The notes: generated by a model from the sequence alone, not told the origin. Shown: positions 16,114-23,404, counted from the first letter of the stretch. The stretch is 64,000 bases of DNA from Ancrocorticia sp047501485 (GCA_047501485.1 JAZDRN010000001.1:248001-312000); one strand, 5' to 3'. Translations and numbers: made by a program.

Positions 16114-16238
16114 TGCATATTCTCCTCGCATGAAAAAACTCGCCCCTTCTGAAGTAAGGGACGAGCTGACTTGGACACGTGCTCTATTGATGATTCTGTT
16201 ATCTACAACACGCTACGGTTTGGGTTTGCCGGTGTCAA
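16114..16238 (-). promoter_or_regulatory. Promoter and attenuator leader of the kinase-glpP operon
   Basis: On the minus strand TTGACA (16238-16233), 17 nt, TAGCGT (16215-16210) form a good promoter. About 40 nt into the leader an intrinsic terminator occurs: CTCGTCCCTT (16165-16156), 7-nt loop, AAGGGGCGAG (16148-16139), six T (16138-16133). The ribosome site and ATG 16113 follow within 20 nt. A terminator before the first gene means read-through must be controlled, and the second gene encodes a GlpP-type antiterminator. Confidence 0.8.
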
Positions 16239-16351
16239 GAAATTTACTCCAAGAGTTGGAAATCTGATGAGACAGAGTGCGCCCAATGTGCGCTGTTCAT
16301 GCGCTGCCTCGAGTCTTTCCGCTGTACCGGGGATCGTGGGACACTGAGTCC

Positions 16352-16579
16352 ATGAATGAGGAACTACCGGATGGCCTTGCGGAGCATCCGTTCGCTTATC
16401 GCGTCACCAAGTCCGGTGAGGTGCACATCAGTCGCGGCGGGCGCCCGGTCTGCGTGATTCGCGGCGCCGCGGCACACAAGTTGCTGCGCCGGCTGGATGT
16501 GAGCGAGCTCCAGGACCAGCTGGCGCTCGCAAGGGTCACGGGCAACTACAAGCGCGGCAACGAGAGGCCGCGGGCCTAG
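16352..16579 (+). CDS. Conserved small hypothetical protein (75 residues)
   Basis: A 75-residue protein with a compact pattern HPFAYRVTKSGEVHISRGGRPVCVIRG then AAAHKLLRRLD, which I have the impression of having seen in many small bacterial proteins (HPF.Y...KDG.V.I...GR.V..L.G..A..FL). Function unknown; soluble, basic at the end. ATG 16352 is chosen at the start of the conserved part; no strong Shine-Dalgarno. Stands alone. Confidence 0.65.
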   Translation: MNEELPDGLAEHPFAYRVTKSGEVHISRGGRPVCVIRGAAAHKLLRRLDVSELQDQLALARVTGNYKRGNERPRA

Positions 16580-16590
16580 GTTCTCGCTGA

Positions 16591-17019
16591 TCAGTCGTTC
16601 TCCACTTCGGCCAGCTTCGCTTTCACATCACCGCTTTGCCCGCAAGCGCAGGATCCACCTTGCCACGAAGTCTGATGTCTCGGCGATGTGTTCCATACGG
16701 CATTGTGCTCGAGTTCTCCCCTTCGCACAGGGAAAGTCAAGCCTGGCTTGGTGGAGGATCCCCAGCTGAGGGTTTCACGGCAGGACAATCCAGTGGCGTC
16801 GAAAGAAATGACCGGTTTTCGTCCACGCGCACGTCCTGAAGAATCCCGCCGTTCTTCTCCATCGTGCGATATGAGGATATGAGGATAGAAGGCCACGTTG
16901 TCGGCATTGCAGGTGATGAGCACCCGGCTCAAGCCACGCTCGTGCGGTCCCACCCATTCGTGGTGGGAGGCGAGGAAGGAATCGAAGTACGAGGTATCCG
17001 GAAGAACAAGCTCTGGCAT
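16591..17019 (-). pseudogene. Decayed GNAT acetyltransferase with internal deletion
   Basis: The frame starts MPELVLPDTSYFDSFLASHHEW, a typical N-terminus of one GNAT subgroup, then jumps within 10 residues to SRVLITCNADNVAF, which is the family C-terminal motif (VLITCD.DN.AS). The central acetyl-CoA-binding motif (Q/R.xGxG/A) is missing, and the remaining 80 residues do not match the family. This is what a large in-frame deletion plus a downstream frameshift would leave. The upstream extension of this frame overlaps pcm and is not coding. Confidence 0.5.
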
Positions 17020-17108
17020 GAGGCGATGCCAAGCTCGCGGCGACCCACGATGTCGGTTGTCCGTCACCGGCCCTGAGCCAGTCGGAGGTTTCTGCGTGTT
17101 GTCGCGGG

Positions 17109-17699
17109 CTAATCCTCTATCAGCGGCACGAACCGGAAGAGCCCGTGGTCGCTCACATCCAGATTGCCGCCGCGGCGAACGACCCGCCGCATGACGCCGG
17201 AGACAGGGATTACCATGATCCCGCCGTCGGCGAGCTGTTCGGTCAGCTGGTCCGGAATGCGCCAAGCCTGCGCGGACACCAGAATGCGATCGAAGGGACC
17301 CTCGCGCGACAGCCCGAGAACGCCGGTTTGAGCCAGACCGATTTCCGCCTGGCCCGCGTTGTGTTTGGCGAGGGCTCGCCGAGCGGGTTCGATCAGTTTG
17401 GCATGCCTCTCCACACCGAAGACCTTCCCGGCCTTGCCGACCAGGTGGGCGAGCACCGCCGTCGTCCATCCGGAACCAGCTCCGACGTCCAACACACGCT
17501 GGCCAGGCTGCACATCGAGCAACTGCAACATGACCTCCACGGTGTACGGCTGCGAGTTGGTCTGGCTCTCGCCGATCGGCAGTGGTCCGTCATAGGAAGC
17601 GAGGTGCTTCACCTCATCGGGGAGAAAATCAGCGCGTGGTACCTGATTCATGGCTTCCCTCACCCGATCGTGAAGCGGCGAGGCTGCTGTATCCGACAT
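17109..17699 (-). CDS. pcm: Protein-L-isoaspartate O-methyltransferase
   Basis: A 196-residue SAM-dependent methyltransferase that repairs isoaspartyl residues in damaged proteins. Family blocks are PRADFLPDEVKHLASYDGPLPIG, the substrate-site ESQTNSQPYTVEVMLQLL (usual G..QTISQP), motif I VLDVGAGSGWTTAVLAHLVG and FGVERHAKLIE. Length is usual. GGGAG lies 8 nt before ATG 17699. It is divergent from the formate/nitrite channel gene. Confidence 0.93.
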   Translation of the reverse strand: MSDTAASPLHDRVREAMNQVPRADFLPDEVKHLASYDGPLPIGESQTNSQPYTVEVMLQLLDVQPGQRVLDVGAGSGWTTAVLAHLVGKAGKVFGVERHAKLIEPARRALAKHNAGQAEIGLAQTGVLGLSREGPFDRILVSAQAWRIPDQLTEQLADGGIMVIPVSGVMRRVVRRGGNLDVSDHGLFRFVPLIED

Positions 17700-17869
17700 A
17701 CCGATTGCTCCCGTCTGTCAAGAGTTTTCCGAGGGTCCGAAGAGGATGTCTCAGAGAAAGGAATTGATCAGGTGACGATCCGAACTCGTTGTCAGAGTGT
17801 TTCCTTCGAGTTTAGCCAACCTAGCAGCGGTTATGTTCTTGTCTGGCCTCTGGAGGGTCAGAAGTCGCA

Positions 17870-17900
17870 CAAAGAAGCCAAATTCTCTTCAGCTTCTTTG
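17870..17900. promoter_or_regulatory. 9-bp inverted repeat just before the FNT gene
   Basis: CAAAGAAGC (17870-17878) and GCTTCTTTG (17892-17900) are perfectly complementary across 13 nt and end 5 nt before ATG 17906. An operator or a translation-blocking hairpin is possible. Confidence 0.5.
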
Positions 17901-17905
17901 CAAGA

Positions 17906-18766
17906 ATGATGCCCATGACAGCCGACCAGAGCAAGCTCTTTCCCGGAACTCTCTTCATCTCCACGGTTCTCGATGCTGCCGACACCAAGGCCAGTATGAC
18001 CCGATCCATCACCCGCGTGTACATCATGCGTGCGGCGATGGCCGGATTCCTGATTGGGATCTTCTATCTCGCCAACTACACGGTGATATCCGCATTCACG
18101 AACCTTGCTCCTCAAGCCAGTGGGATCGGACGACTTGTGGGAGCGGTGATCTTCGGGTTTGCACTCGCCTTCATCTACTACACCAAGTCCGAGTTGCTGA
18201 CCTCCAACATGATGATCACGACCATCGCGGTGTACTACAGACGGATGCGGGTACCCCGGGCTGCGGCGATCCTGTTGCTGTGTTTCGTGGGCAACATGCT
18301 CGGTGGTCTCATCATTGCGTTGTTGGTGAATGGGAGTTCACTGCTCGATGGGCAGGCGGGCGAGCTCGTGGCGCACACTGTCGATGCCAAACTGGCCTAC
18401 GTCACCTCGGGTCCGGGAGAGGTGCTTGATCTCTTCGTGCGCGCCATCCTGTGCAACTTCCTCATCAATGTGGCGATGCTGCTCGTCTACAACGGGCTGG
18501 TGAAGACCGACGGTGTCAAGGTCATCGCCATGAACGTGGCCGTCATGCTTTTTGCTTTCCTGGGTTTCGAGCATTCCGTTGCCAACACCGTACTGTTCAT
18601 GGTTCAAGGGTTGAATCAGGGAATCGATGTTCTTGCGGCTCTGGGCAACGTGGGCGTCGCCCTCGTCGGAAATTTCGTGGGCGGAGGGTTGCTGATCGGC
18701 TGGTACTACGCCTACGCGAACGATCCTGCCCACGGCCTGAGGCACTCGGCCGTGGGAGCCAAGTAG
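17906..18766 (+). CDS. Formate/nitrite transporter (FNT) family channel
   Basis: A 286-residue membrane channel with six helices; FNT proteins form pentamers that pass formate, nitrite, hydrosulfide or lactate. Diagnostic segments are FGFALAFIYYTKSELLTSNMM (helix 2 region, family GAELFTGN), RAILCNFLINVAMLL (family R.ILCNWLV) and FLGFEHSVANTVLF, with the central His conserved. Two further start codons (17909, 17915) exist, and no Shine-Dalgarno is obvious. A 9-bp inverted repeat directly precedes the start. The substrate cannot be told from sequence. Confidence 0.92.
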   Translation: MMPMTADQSKLFPGTLFISTVLDAADTKASMTRSITRVYIMRAAMAGFLIGIFYLANYTVISAFTNLAPQASGIGRLVGAVIFGFALAFIYYTKSELLTSNMMITTIAVYYRRMRVPRAAAILLLCFVGNMLGGLIIALLVNGSSLLDGQAGELVAHTVDAKLAYVTSGPGEVLDLFVRAILCNFLINVAMLLVYNGLVKTDGVKVIAMNVAVMLFAFLGFEHSVANTVLFMVQGLNQGIDVLAALGNVGVALVGNFVGGGLLIGWYYAYANDPAHGLRHSAVGAK

Positions 18767-18796
18767 GCGGTGGCCGCATGGTTCTCTCTGCTAGGT

Positions 18797-18850
18797 GGCT
18801 ATCGAGCGGTGGGTTGCGCCTATATAGGCACTGCGCACCGCCCGATAGCC
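18797..18850. terminator. Long near-perfect hairpin between FNT and MBL genes
   Basis: GGCTATCG (18797-18804) pairs with CGATAGCC (18843-18850); after one mismatch GCGGTG pairs with CACCGC, and the apex GCCTATATAGGC is itself palindromic. A 54-nt dyad between convergent genes, probably terminating both, without T tracts. Confidence 0.65.
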
Positions 18851-18887
18851 ATGAAAAATCAAAAGATGCCGCTGGGCGTCCCCGCGG

Positions 18888-19613
18888 TCATTCAGCCGGT
18901 ACTTGGCGTCGCACGACGGTGATGACGTCATCGTCTGGCCAATCCCGCACTTCGGTTCCTTCTGGCGCCAGGTTGGTGGCTTGCCGCAGAAAAATCGGCC
19001 GACCGTAGCCGCTGGCTATCGCATCGTGCACCGGTAGAGCGAGCTGAGGCCTGACCTCCCGGAGGAAGTCGATGGTCTCCTGCATCTTCGACCAAGGCGC
19101 CACCACCGCGAATGCCAGAACCTCGATTCCGCGGAATTCCTCAATGGGTTCCAGTGAGTCGCCGGTGATGCCGAACCTGGGCTCTCCCAGGGCCTCCAGC
19201 ACGTAGCCGGTATTGCCCACGCGTGGGATGTCCGGGTGAATAACCGCGTGCAACCCGCCGAAGCCGCGAATTGTCACCTCCCCGAGTCGATGCGAGGCTC
19301 CTGGTGCTAATGCCACGACGGTATATCCGGAGGTCGGCGCGTTCCCGGTATCGCCCTCGGTTTGTCCCGTGATCAGGGCGGATGCCTCTGGCTCGGCGAT
19401 GACGATGGCGTTGGGGTTGGCTGCGAGGATTTCCGCGAGGAGATCGGGATCGACATGGTCGGGATGCTGGTGGGTGATCAGGACCGCGTCGAGACCGGTG
19501 ATCGGCCCAAAGGACTTGATCTTCTCGACGCTGAAGTTGCCTGGATCAACGAGGATTCTCGCCCCGCCGATTTGGACGAGCATGCACGAATGGTTGAGGT
19601 GGCGAACTTCCAT
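18888..19613 (-). CDS. MBL-fold metallo-hydrolase (UlaG-like)
   Basis: A 241-residue metallo-beta-lactamase-fold hydrolase. MEVRHLNHSCMLVQIGGARILVDPG is the typical N-terminus of the UlaG/YycJ-like group; THQHPDHVD is the HxHxDH metal motif with Gln in the second place; later ligands are likely in GGLHAVIH, GITGDSLE and LPVHD. The group includes L-ascorbate-6-phosphate lactonase, but many members are uncharacterised. It lies downstream of and in the same direction as the sirtuin gene. Confidence 0.88.
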   Translation of the reverse strand: MEVRHLNHSCMLVQIGGARILVDPGNFSVEKIKSFGPITGLDAVLITHQHPDHVDPDLLAEILAANPNAIVIAEPEASALITGQTEGDTGNAPTSGYTVVALAPGASHRLGEVTIRGFGGLHAVIHPDIPRVGNTGYVLEALGEPRFGITGDSLEPIEEFRGIEVLAFAVVAPWSKMQETIDFLREVRPQLALPVHDAIASGYGRPIFLRQATNLAPEGTEVRDWPDDDVITVVRRQVPAE

Positions 19614-19686
19614 TGCCGCGATCCTTCCTATGGATGTGAGGTATTTCGAATCTACCGCAGATCAAGGATGCGAGCCGCACTCGATG

Positions 19687-20433
19687 TCACTCGGACTCCT
19701 GTCCTACACCCGGAAGGGAGGAAACCGCCAAACCTAGAGCTTCACCGATGGGATCGCGCGATACCAGCGTCGCCAGATAGTCGTAAGGGGTCTCCTGCTT
19801 GTTGATCAACACCAGCTGTTCGCCATCGAAATAGCGGATCAGCCCGGCGGCCGGGTAGACCACGAGCGAGGTGCCACCGACGATCAGGGTGTCCGCCGCG
19901 CGCAACTCGGCGCAGGCGGCGTCGATGACTGCTTCATCGAGCATCTCTCCGTAGAGCACCATGTCCGGTTTGATGATCCCTCCGCACGCGCAGTGGGGGA
20001 TCCCGTTGGAATTCGCGATGGTCTCGATACTGAACCTCCGTTCGCATTCCAAACAGGTATTGCGATTGACTCCGCCATGCAGTTCCAGAACTCGCTGGGA
20101 CCCGGCAGCCTGATGGAGGCCGTCGATGTTCTGGGTGATCACCGCGGAGAGGATACCGTGCGATTCGAGCTGGGCGAGGGCCAGGTGTCCCGCATTGGGG
20201 CGGGCCTGAGGATGGAGCAGGTTGGCGCGGTAGTACTCGTAGAACTCGGCGGTGTGCCTGAGGAAGAACTCGTGGCTCAACACCTGCTCGGGAGCGTAGT
20301 TCACCCCTGAGTCCTGGTTGTAGAGGCCACCGGCGGAACGGAAATCTGGGATGCCGCTCTCCGTCGACATCCCGGCTCCTCCGAAGAAGACGATCCGCTT
20401 GCTGTTGGCCAGGATCTCCGCGAGTTCGTTCAT
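19687..20433 (-). CDS. cobB: SIR2-family NAD-dependent protein deacylase
   Basis: A 248-residue sirtuin that removes acyl groups from lysines using NAD. FFGGAGMSTESGIPDFRS is the NAD-binding GAG.S..SGIPDFR motif, TQNIDGLHQAAG holds the QNID motif, and ELHGGVNRN carries the catalytic His. Zinc ligands are CLEC and CAC (the second pair CxC rather than CxxC). The end of the fold is shown by IVGGTSLVVYPAAGL. ATG 20433 fits the domain; GGAGG is rather close upstream. Upstream in-frame extension unsupported. Confidence 0.92.
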   Translation of the reverse strand: MNELAEILANSKRIVFFGGAGMSTESGIPDFRSAGGLYNQDSGVNYAPEQVLSHEFFLRHTAEFYEYYRANLLHPQARPNAGHLALAQLESHGILSAVITQNIDGLHQAAGSQRVLELHGGVNRNTCLECERRFSIETIANSNGIPHCACGGIIKPDMVLYGEMLDEAVIDAACAELRAADTLIVGGTSLVVYPAAGLIRYFDGEQLVLINKQETPYDYLATLVSRDPIGEALGLAVSSLPGVGQESE

Positions 20434-20618
20434 ACCCTCCAGCCTAGGCGATCTGATGTGATGCTCGTTCCCCGCCCGTGCTTTCCATCGCTGAAGCTCC
20501 CGGAGAGCATGCGGCAAGAGCACGCAAGGGATTTCCCTGTTGGCAGGATATCCACGGACACGAGCTGAAATATGTTAAGCCTGTTGTGAGTACATGCAGA
20601 CCGTCGGAGGGGATGGTA

Positions 20619-21818
20619 ATGGCCAAGACAGTAGGACAGCGGCAAGCGAGTGAGCAGCCGGAGGGAACTGGACAATCGTCGGCAGCGACCCACACGGCAG
20701 CGGCTGGGCAGCGAACATGCCCCACCCGCCTGGTGCGTCACTCCGACGTGGTGGCTGCGGCTACCAATCCAGAGGCGTTCTCCAGCGCAACGTCGTCCCA
20801 CCTGCATGTACCCAACACGATGGACGGCGAGGAACATCGCGTATTCCGCGAGATCGTCGACCGGTACATGGCTCCCGATGTGGTGGCCTCCCTTGAGCCG
20901 ATGTTCGCGGAGGTCGCCGCACAGATCGTGGCGGACCTGCCGCGAGGTTCCACCGTCGACGCCGTCACAGACTTCGGCTCCCTGTTCGCAGTGCGAGCCC
21001 AGTGCCGCTGGCTCGGGTGGCCGCAGGAGCTCGAGGAGGAGCTGCTGACGTGGATGCAGCAGAATGAGGAGGCCGCACGCGAGGGAGATCCCGCACGTAA
21101 TGCTGCGGTGGCGGAGGCGTTCGACGGCATTGTGCGCCGCCAGGTCGAGGTTCGCCGGCGCGCTGAGCAGGCGGGCACGCCGATGCAGGATGTGACAGCG
21201 CAGCTGCTGGAAGAGACGGTCTATGGACGGCCGCTGAGTGTCGAAGAGATCGTCTCGATGCTTCGCAACTGGACCGCGGGAGATCTTGGCTCCCTCGCCC
21301 GTTGTGTCGGGGTCGTCGTCACCCGCCTCATCGAGGAACCGGTATTGCAGGAGCGGGTGCGTGAGCTGGCCTCCGCGAGCGGGGAGCAGTCGCCCACCAC
21401 CGCCCGTGGTATCGAGGAATTCGAGGCGATCATCGACGAGTGCCTGCGGATCGTCGATCCCTTCGCCTCCAACCGCCGGGTGACCACGTGTCCGGTCGCC
21501 CTACCGAGCGGGCAGGAATTCGACGCGGACCACCATGTGCTTCTCGATTGGGCTGCTGCGAATCGAGATTCGGACGTCTTCGATGGGGAGCAAGGGCCGG
21601 ATACCTTCCGTCCACGGGAGCACAGGCCGGACAATCTGGTCTATGGTGCTGGGCCGCATGCCTGCCCGGGCCGTACTCTTTCCACGGTCGAGCTGCGGCT
21701 CGCGCTGAGTGCGCTGCTTTCGGCGACGACGTCGCTCAGCCCGGCCCAGGATGAAAGCCCTGTGCCAGCCGAGGCACCGCTTCTGGGGTGGGCGCGGGTG
21801 CCGATCGTCCTTGGCTGA
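20619..21818 (+). CDS. Cytochrome P450 monooxygenase
   Basis: A 399-residue soluble P450. The heme-thiolate loop is YGAGPHACPGRTLS with the axial Cys, and the K-helix ExxR is in DECLRIVDPFASNRR. The I-helix reads WTAGDLGSLARCVGVVV, where the usual acid-Thr pair of AGxDT is replaced by D-L-G-S, as in some actinobacterial P450s with altered oxygen activation. ATG 20619 is 9 nt after GGAGG (20605-20609); ATG 20613 is too close. No ferredoxin or reductase gene is adjacent, so electron partners must be elsewhere. Substrate unknown. A strong hairpin follows the gene. Confidence 0.92.
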   Translation: MAKTVGQRQASEQPEGTGQSSAATHTAAAGQRTCPTRLVRHSDVVAAATNPEAFSSATSSHLHVPNTMDGEEHRVFREIVDRYMAPDVVASLEPMFAEVAAQIVADLPRGSTVDAVTDFGSLFAVRAQCRWLGWPQELEEELLTWMQQNEEAAREGDPARNAAVAEAFDGIVRRQVEVRRRAEQAGTPMQDVTAQLLEETVYGRPLSVEEIVSMLRNWTAGDLGSLARCVGVVVTRLIEEPVLQERVRELASASGEQSPTTARGIEEFEAIIDECLRIVDPFASNRRVTTCPVALPSGQEFDADHHVLLDWAAANRDSDVFDGEQGPDTFRPREHRPDNLVYGAGPHACPGRTLSTVELRLALSALLSATTSLSPAQDESPVPAEAPLLGWARVPIVLG

Positions 21819-21848
21819 TGCAGGGGTCTCGCGCGGACGTGAAATCGG

Positions 21849-21887
21849 CGTCGCTCGGCCCGGCGGGGTCTGCCGAGCCGAGCGACG
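21849..21887 (+). terminator. Terminator hairpin after the P450 gene
   Basis: CGTCGCTCGGC (21849-21859) pairs with GCCGAGCGACG (21877-21887), 11 bp perfect, 17-nt loop, 30 nt past the stop. A second hairpin, GTAGGA/TCCTAC (21954-21972) followed by TTTT, lies 65 nt further. Confidence 0.65.
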
Positions 21888-22062
21888 CGAGTCGAAACTA
21901 TGGGGTTCGTTTCGTGTCCGGTAATTGCTCCTTCGGTTGGGATTCTTCCTTTCGTAGGATGAGTTTTCCTACTTTTGGGGGATGTCGGAGCTATGGTGAT
22001 CTGTGACACACTTGTCATGTCAGCATGATCAATGAGGATCGTACATTGAAGGGCATAACAAA

Positions 22063-22569
22063 ATGAGACTCAGACGTGCACTCGCCGGCACACTCGCTGC
22101 CCTCGCACTCACCTTCACCACCGCAGGCATCGCAACAGCAGATAGTGGACCGCAAAACACAGCATCACCCAGAACAACAATCCACATTGATGAGCCCTCG
22201 GTTGATGATACGCCCCAGCCTTCAGGACCATCTTCCCAACCTTTTGTAAACGTGATCTTCCCTGAGAGCGATGGCTCCAACAGTATATGCACCAACACGT
22301 TGACGGGGAAGAAGACCGTCATCTCCATGGCACGGGCATACCAGTGCTACGGGTGGGTTGATCTGCGCAACGGTCAAAACAAAAGTGTTGGACGTGTCTA
22401 CGGCTACCACCTTCCAGCACCCGGATCAAAAAGCGGAATAAGCTGCCGACTCATCAGCGCTGCTACATTTCTTTTTGGCCTCTACGGGCCTGGAGGAGCG
22501 GCCCTTGGCACGGCTACTCGTGGCGCTCTTGCGACACTAGGATTGACTGGAATTGCAACATGCAGATAG
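22063..22569 (+). CDS. Secreted four-cysteine precursor, bacteriocin/toxin-like
   Basis: A 168-residue precursor. Residues 1-26 form a Sec signal peptide (basic start, hydrophobic core, ATA cleavage site). A Pro/Ser/Thr-rich linker (27-62) leads to a small domain with Cys76 and Cys95, then a C-terminal module GYHLPAPGSKSGISC (114-128) plus a Gly/Ala-rich hydrophobic stretch ending TC-R, with Cys128 and Cys167 bracketing it. Two disulfides and a membrane-active hydrophobic loop are plausible. The gene overlaps its two-helix partner by 10 nt, and a diverged second C-terminal module follows. GAAGGG lies 9 nt before ATG 22063. Locally lower GC suggests acquisition. I do not recognise a known family; the bacteriocin call rests on architecture. 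Confidence 0.7.
   Translation: MRLRRALAGTLAALALTFTTAGIATADSGPQNTASPRTTIHIDEPSVDDTPQPSGPSSQPFVNVIFPESDGSNSICTNTLTGKKTVISMARAYQCYGWVDLRNGQNKSVGRVYGYHLPAPGSKSGISCRLISAATFLFGLYGPGGAALGTATRGALATLGLTGIATCR
22400..22445 (+). repeat. 46-bp direct repeat R1, copy 1 (copy 2 at 22804-22849)
   Basis: Starts ACGGCTACCACC and ends GGAATAAGCTG; identical at both places. It encodes the junction GYHLPAPGSKSGIS of the precursor and marks the border between constant N-terminal part and variable C-terminal module. Confidence 0.95.
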
Positions 22570-22796
22570 AAACGTCCCGCAAGTCGATGCTCATCCTCCG
22601 AGGCGTATTCGGTGTCGTATTTGTCGTGGTTTTCGTTCCGGCGACGCTCTTCGTACGCATCAAAGGGGCATATCCCTCGTTGAACATCTGGGACTACATC
22701 ACAATAGGAGCTGTCGTGATGTTACTCATTGTCTACATTCGCGATATCTACTGGACGTGGAAACGTTACGAGGAGCTATATCGCCCAGGCAGATGA
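22560..22796 (+). CDS. Two-helix membrane protein, candidate immunity protein 1
   Basis: A 78-residue protein with two membrane helices (about residues 11-32 and 45-62), and a charged C-terminus IRDIYWTWKRYEELYRPGR. ATG 22560 lies inside the last codons of the precursor gene, sharing the bases of its final Cys codon, so translation is coupled. A paralogue (22964-23203) with the same ends but a different middle follows the second C-terminal module. Tight coupling to a secreted hydrophobic peptide and small membrane character are what bacteriocin immunity proteins look like; function is inference. Confidence 0.72.
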   Translation: MQIETSRKSMLILRGVFGVVFVVVFVPATLFVRIKGAYPSLNIWDYITIGAVVMLLIVYIRDIYWTWKRYEELYRPGR

Positions 22797-22809
22797 TTGA
22801 CTCACGGCT
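22748..22809 (+). repeat. 62-bp direct repeat R2, copy 1 (copy 2 at 23155-23216)
   Basis: Starts CTACTGGACGTGG and ends TTGACTCACGGCT; identical at both places. It encodes the shared C-terminus YWTWKRYEELYRPGR of the two membrane proteins and runs 20 bases past the stop. Its last six bases are the first six of R1, marking the duplication junction. Confidence 0.95.
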
Positions 22810-22973
22810 ACCACCTTCCAGCACCCGGATCAAAAAGCGGAATAAGCTGTAAAACACTGAATGCTGCAATGTGGACAGTTAGCATCTTCACGCCGCTTGG
22901 AACCGGTATCGGATGGGCCACCAAGGGGGCGTTATGGACAATGGGACTAATCGGGATTCAAACATGCAAGTAG
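22797..22973 (+). CDS. Orphan C-terminal toxin module lacking signal peptide
   Basis: Directly after the stop of the first membrane protein the same frame continues from a possible TTG start (22797) into GYHLPAPGSKSGISC and a 40-residue diverged hydrophobic module ending QTC-K. It aligns without gaps over 55 residues to the end of the 22063 precursor, keeping both cysteines, several Gly and the GAL.T.GL.GI.TC pattern. It has no signal peptide or linker, so as it stands it would not be secreted. It overlaps the start of its own membrane protein exactly as in the first pair. Interpreted as a silent cassette; whether it is translated is unknown. Confidence 0.5.
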   Translation: MTHGYHLPAPGSKSGISCKTLNAAMWTVSIFTPLGTGIGWATKGALWTMGLIGIQTCK

Positions 22974-23203
22974 CGACCCGCTCCCGTTCCTTGTTGATTG
23001 GACGCATAATTCTTGATCTTCTATTCGGACTAGTTGGACTACCCGCTGGTATTTGGATAGTTGGCTCTGGAATGGGCGACAAGGAAGGGCTTTTCCTGGA
23101 TATCCTGATTGTTGCCGCTATTGCGGTAGCGATATGGCAGTGCATCCGCGACGCCTACTGGACGTGGAAACGTTACGAGGAGCTATATCGCCCAGGCAGA
23201 TGA
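22964..23203 (+). CDS. Two-helix membrane protein, candidate immunity protein 2
   Basis: A 79-residue paralogue of the 22560 protein: shared MQ start, two membrane helices (about 11-32 and 44-62) with different sequence, and an identical C-terminal 15 residues (YWTWKRYEELYRPGR) after IRDA. ATG 22964 lies in the last codons of the orphan module, again overlapping its final Cys codon. The matched divergence of peptide and membrane partner suggests specificity pairs. The gene is followed by the end of repeat R2. Confidence 0.72.
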   Translation: MQVATRSRSLLIGRIILDLLFGLVGLPAGIWIVGSGMGDKEGLFLDILIVAAIAVAIWQCIRDAYWTWKRYEELYRPGR

Positions 23204-23268
23204 TTGACTCACGGCTTTGCCACGCCTGATTCGGTCAGAGTTCGCCCGGTCAAGGGCCTTCGTTCCTT

Positions 23269-23332
23269 CGTGGGCACTGTGCGGCGCATGCTGCCATATA
23301 CGGCAGTGCTGTCGCTGGGGTGCCCACAAGGG
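23269..23332. terminator. Complex hairpin after the bacteriocin-like island
   Basis: GTGGGCAC and GTGCCCAC form the outer stem, and CTGCC/GGCAG around ATATAC the inner one, with imperfect pairing between. It lies between the island and the convergent fni gene; the rest of 23204-23404 shows no gene. Confidence 0.45.
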
Positions 23333-23404
23333 AGCGTAAACCCGCGGGTTGCCCTGTGCCGTACCCCAAACACCCGCGGAATCAGACACCGACCGTGGAA
23401 TCAG

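Noticed and set aside
22997..23203. Reading the second membrane protein as a mere copy error of the first
   Set aside because: The ends are identical at DNA level but the middle differs at most positions while keeping frame, helices and gene overlap, which random decay would not give.
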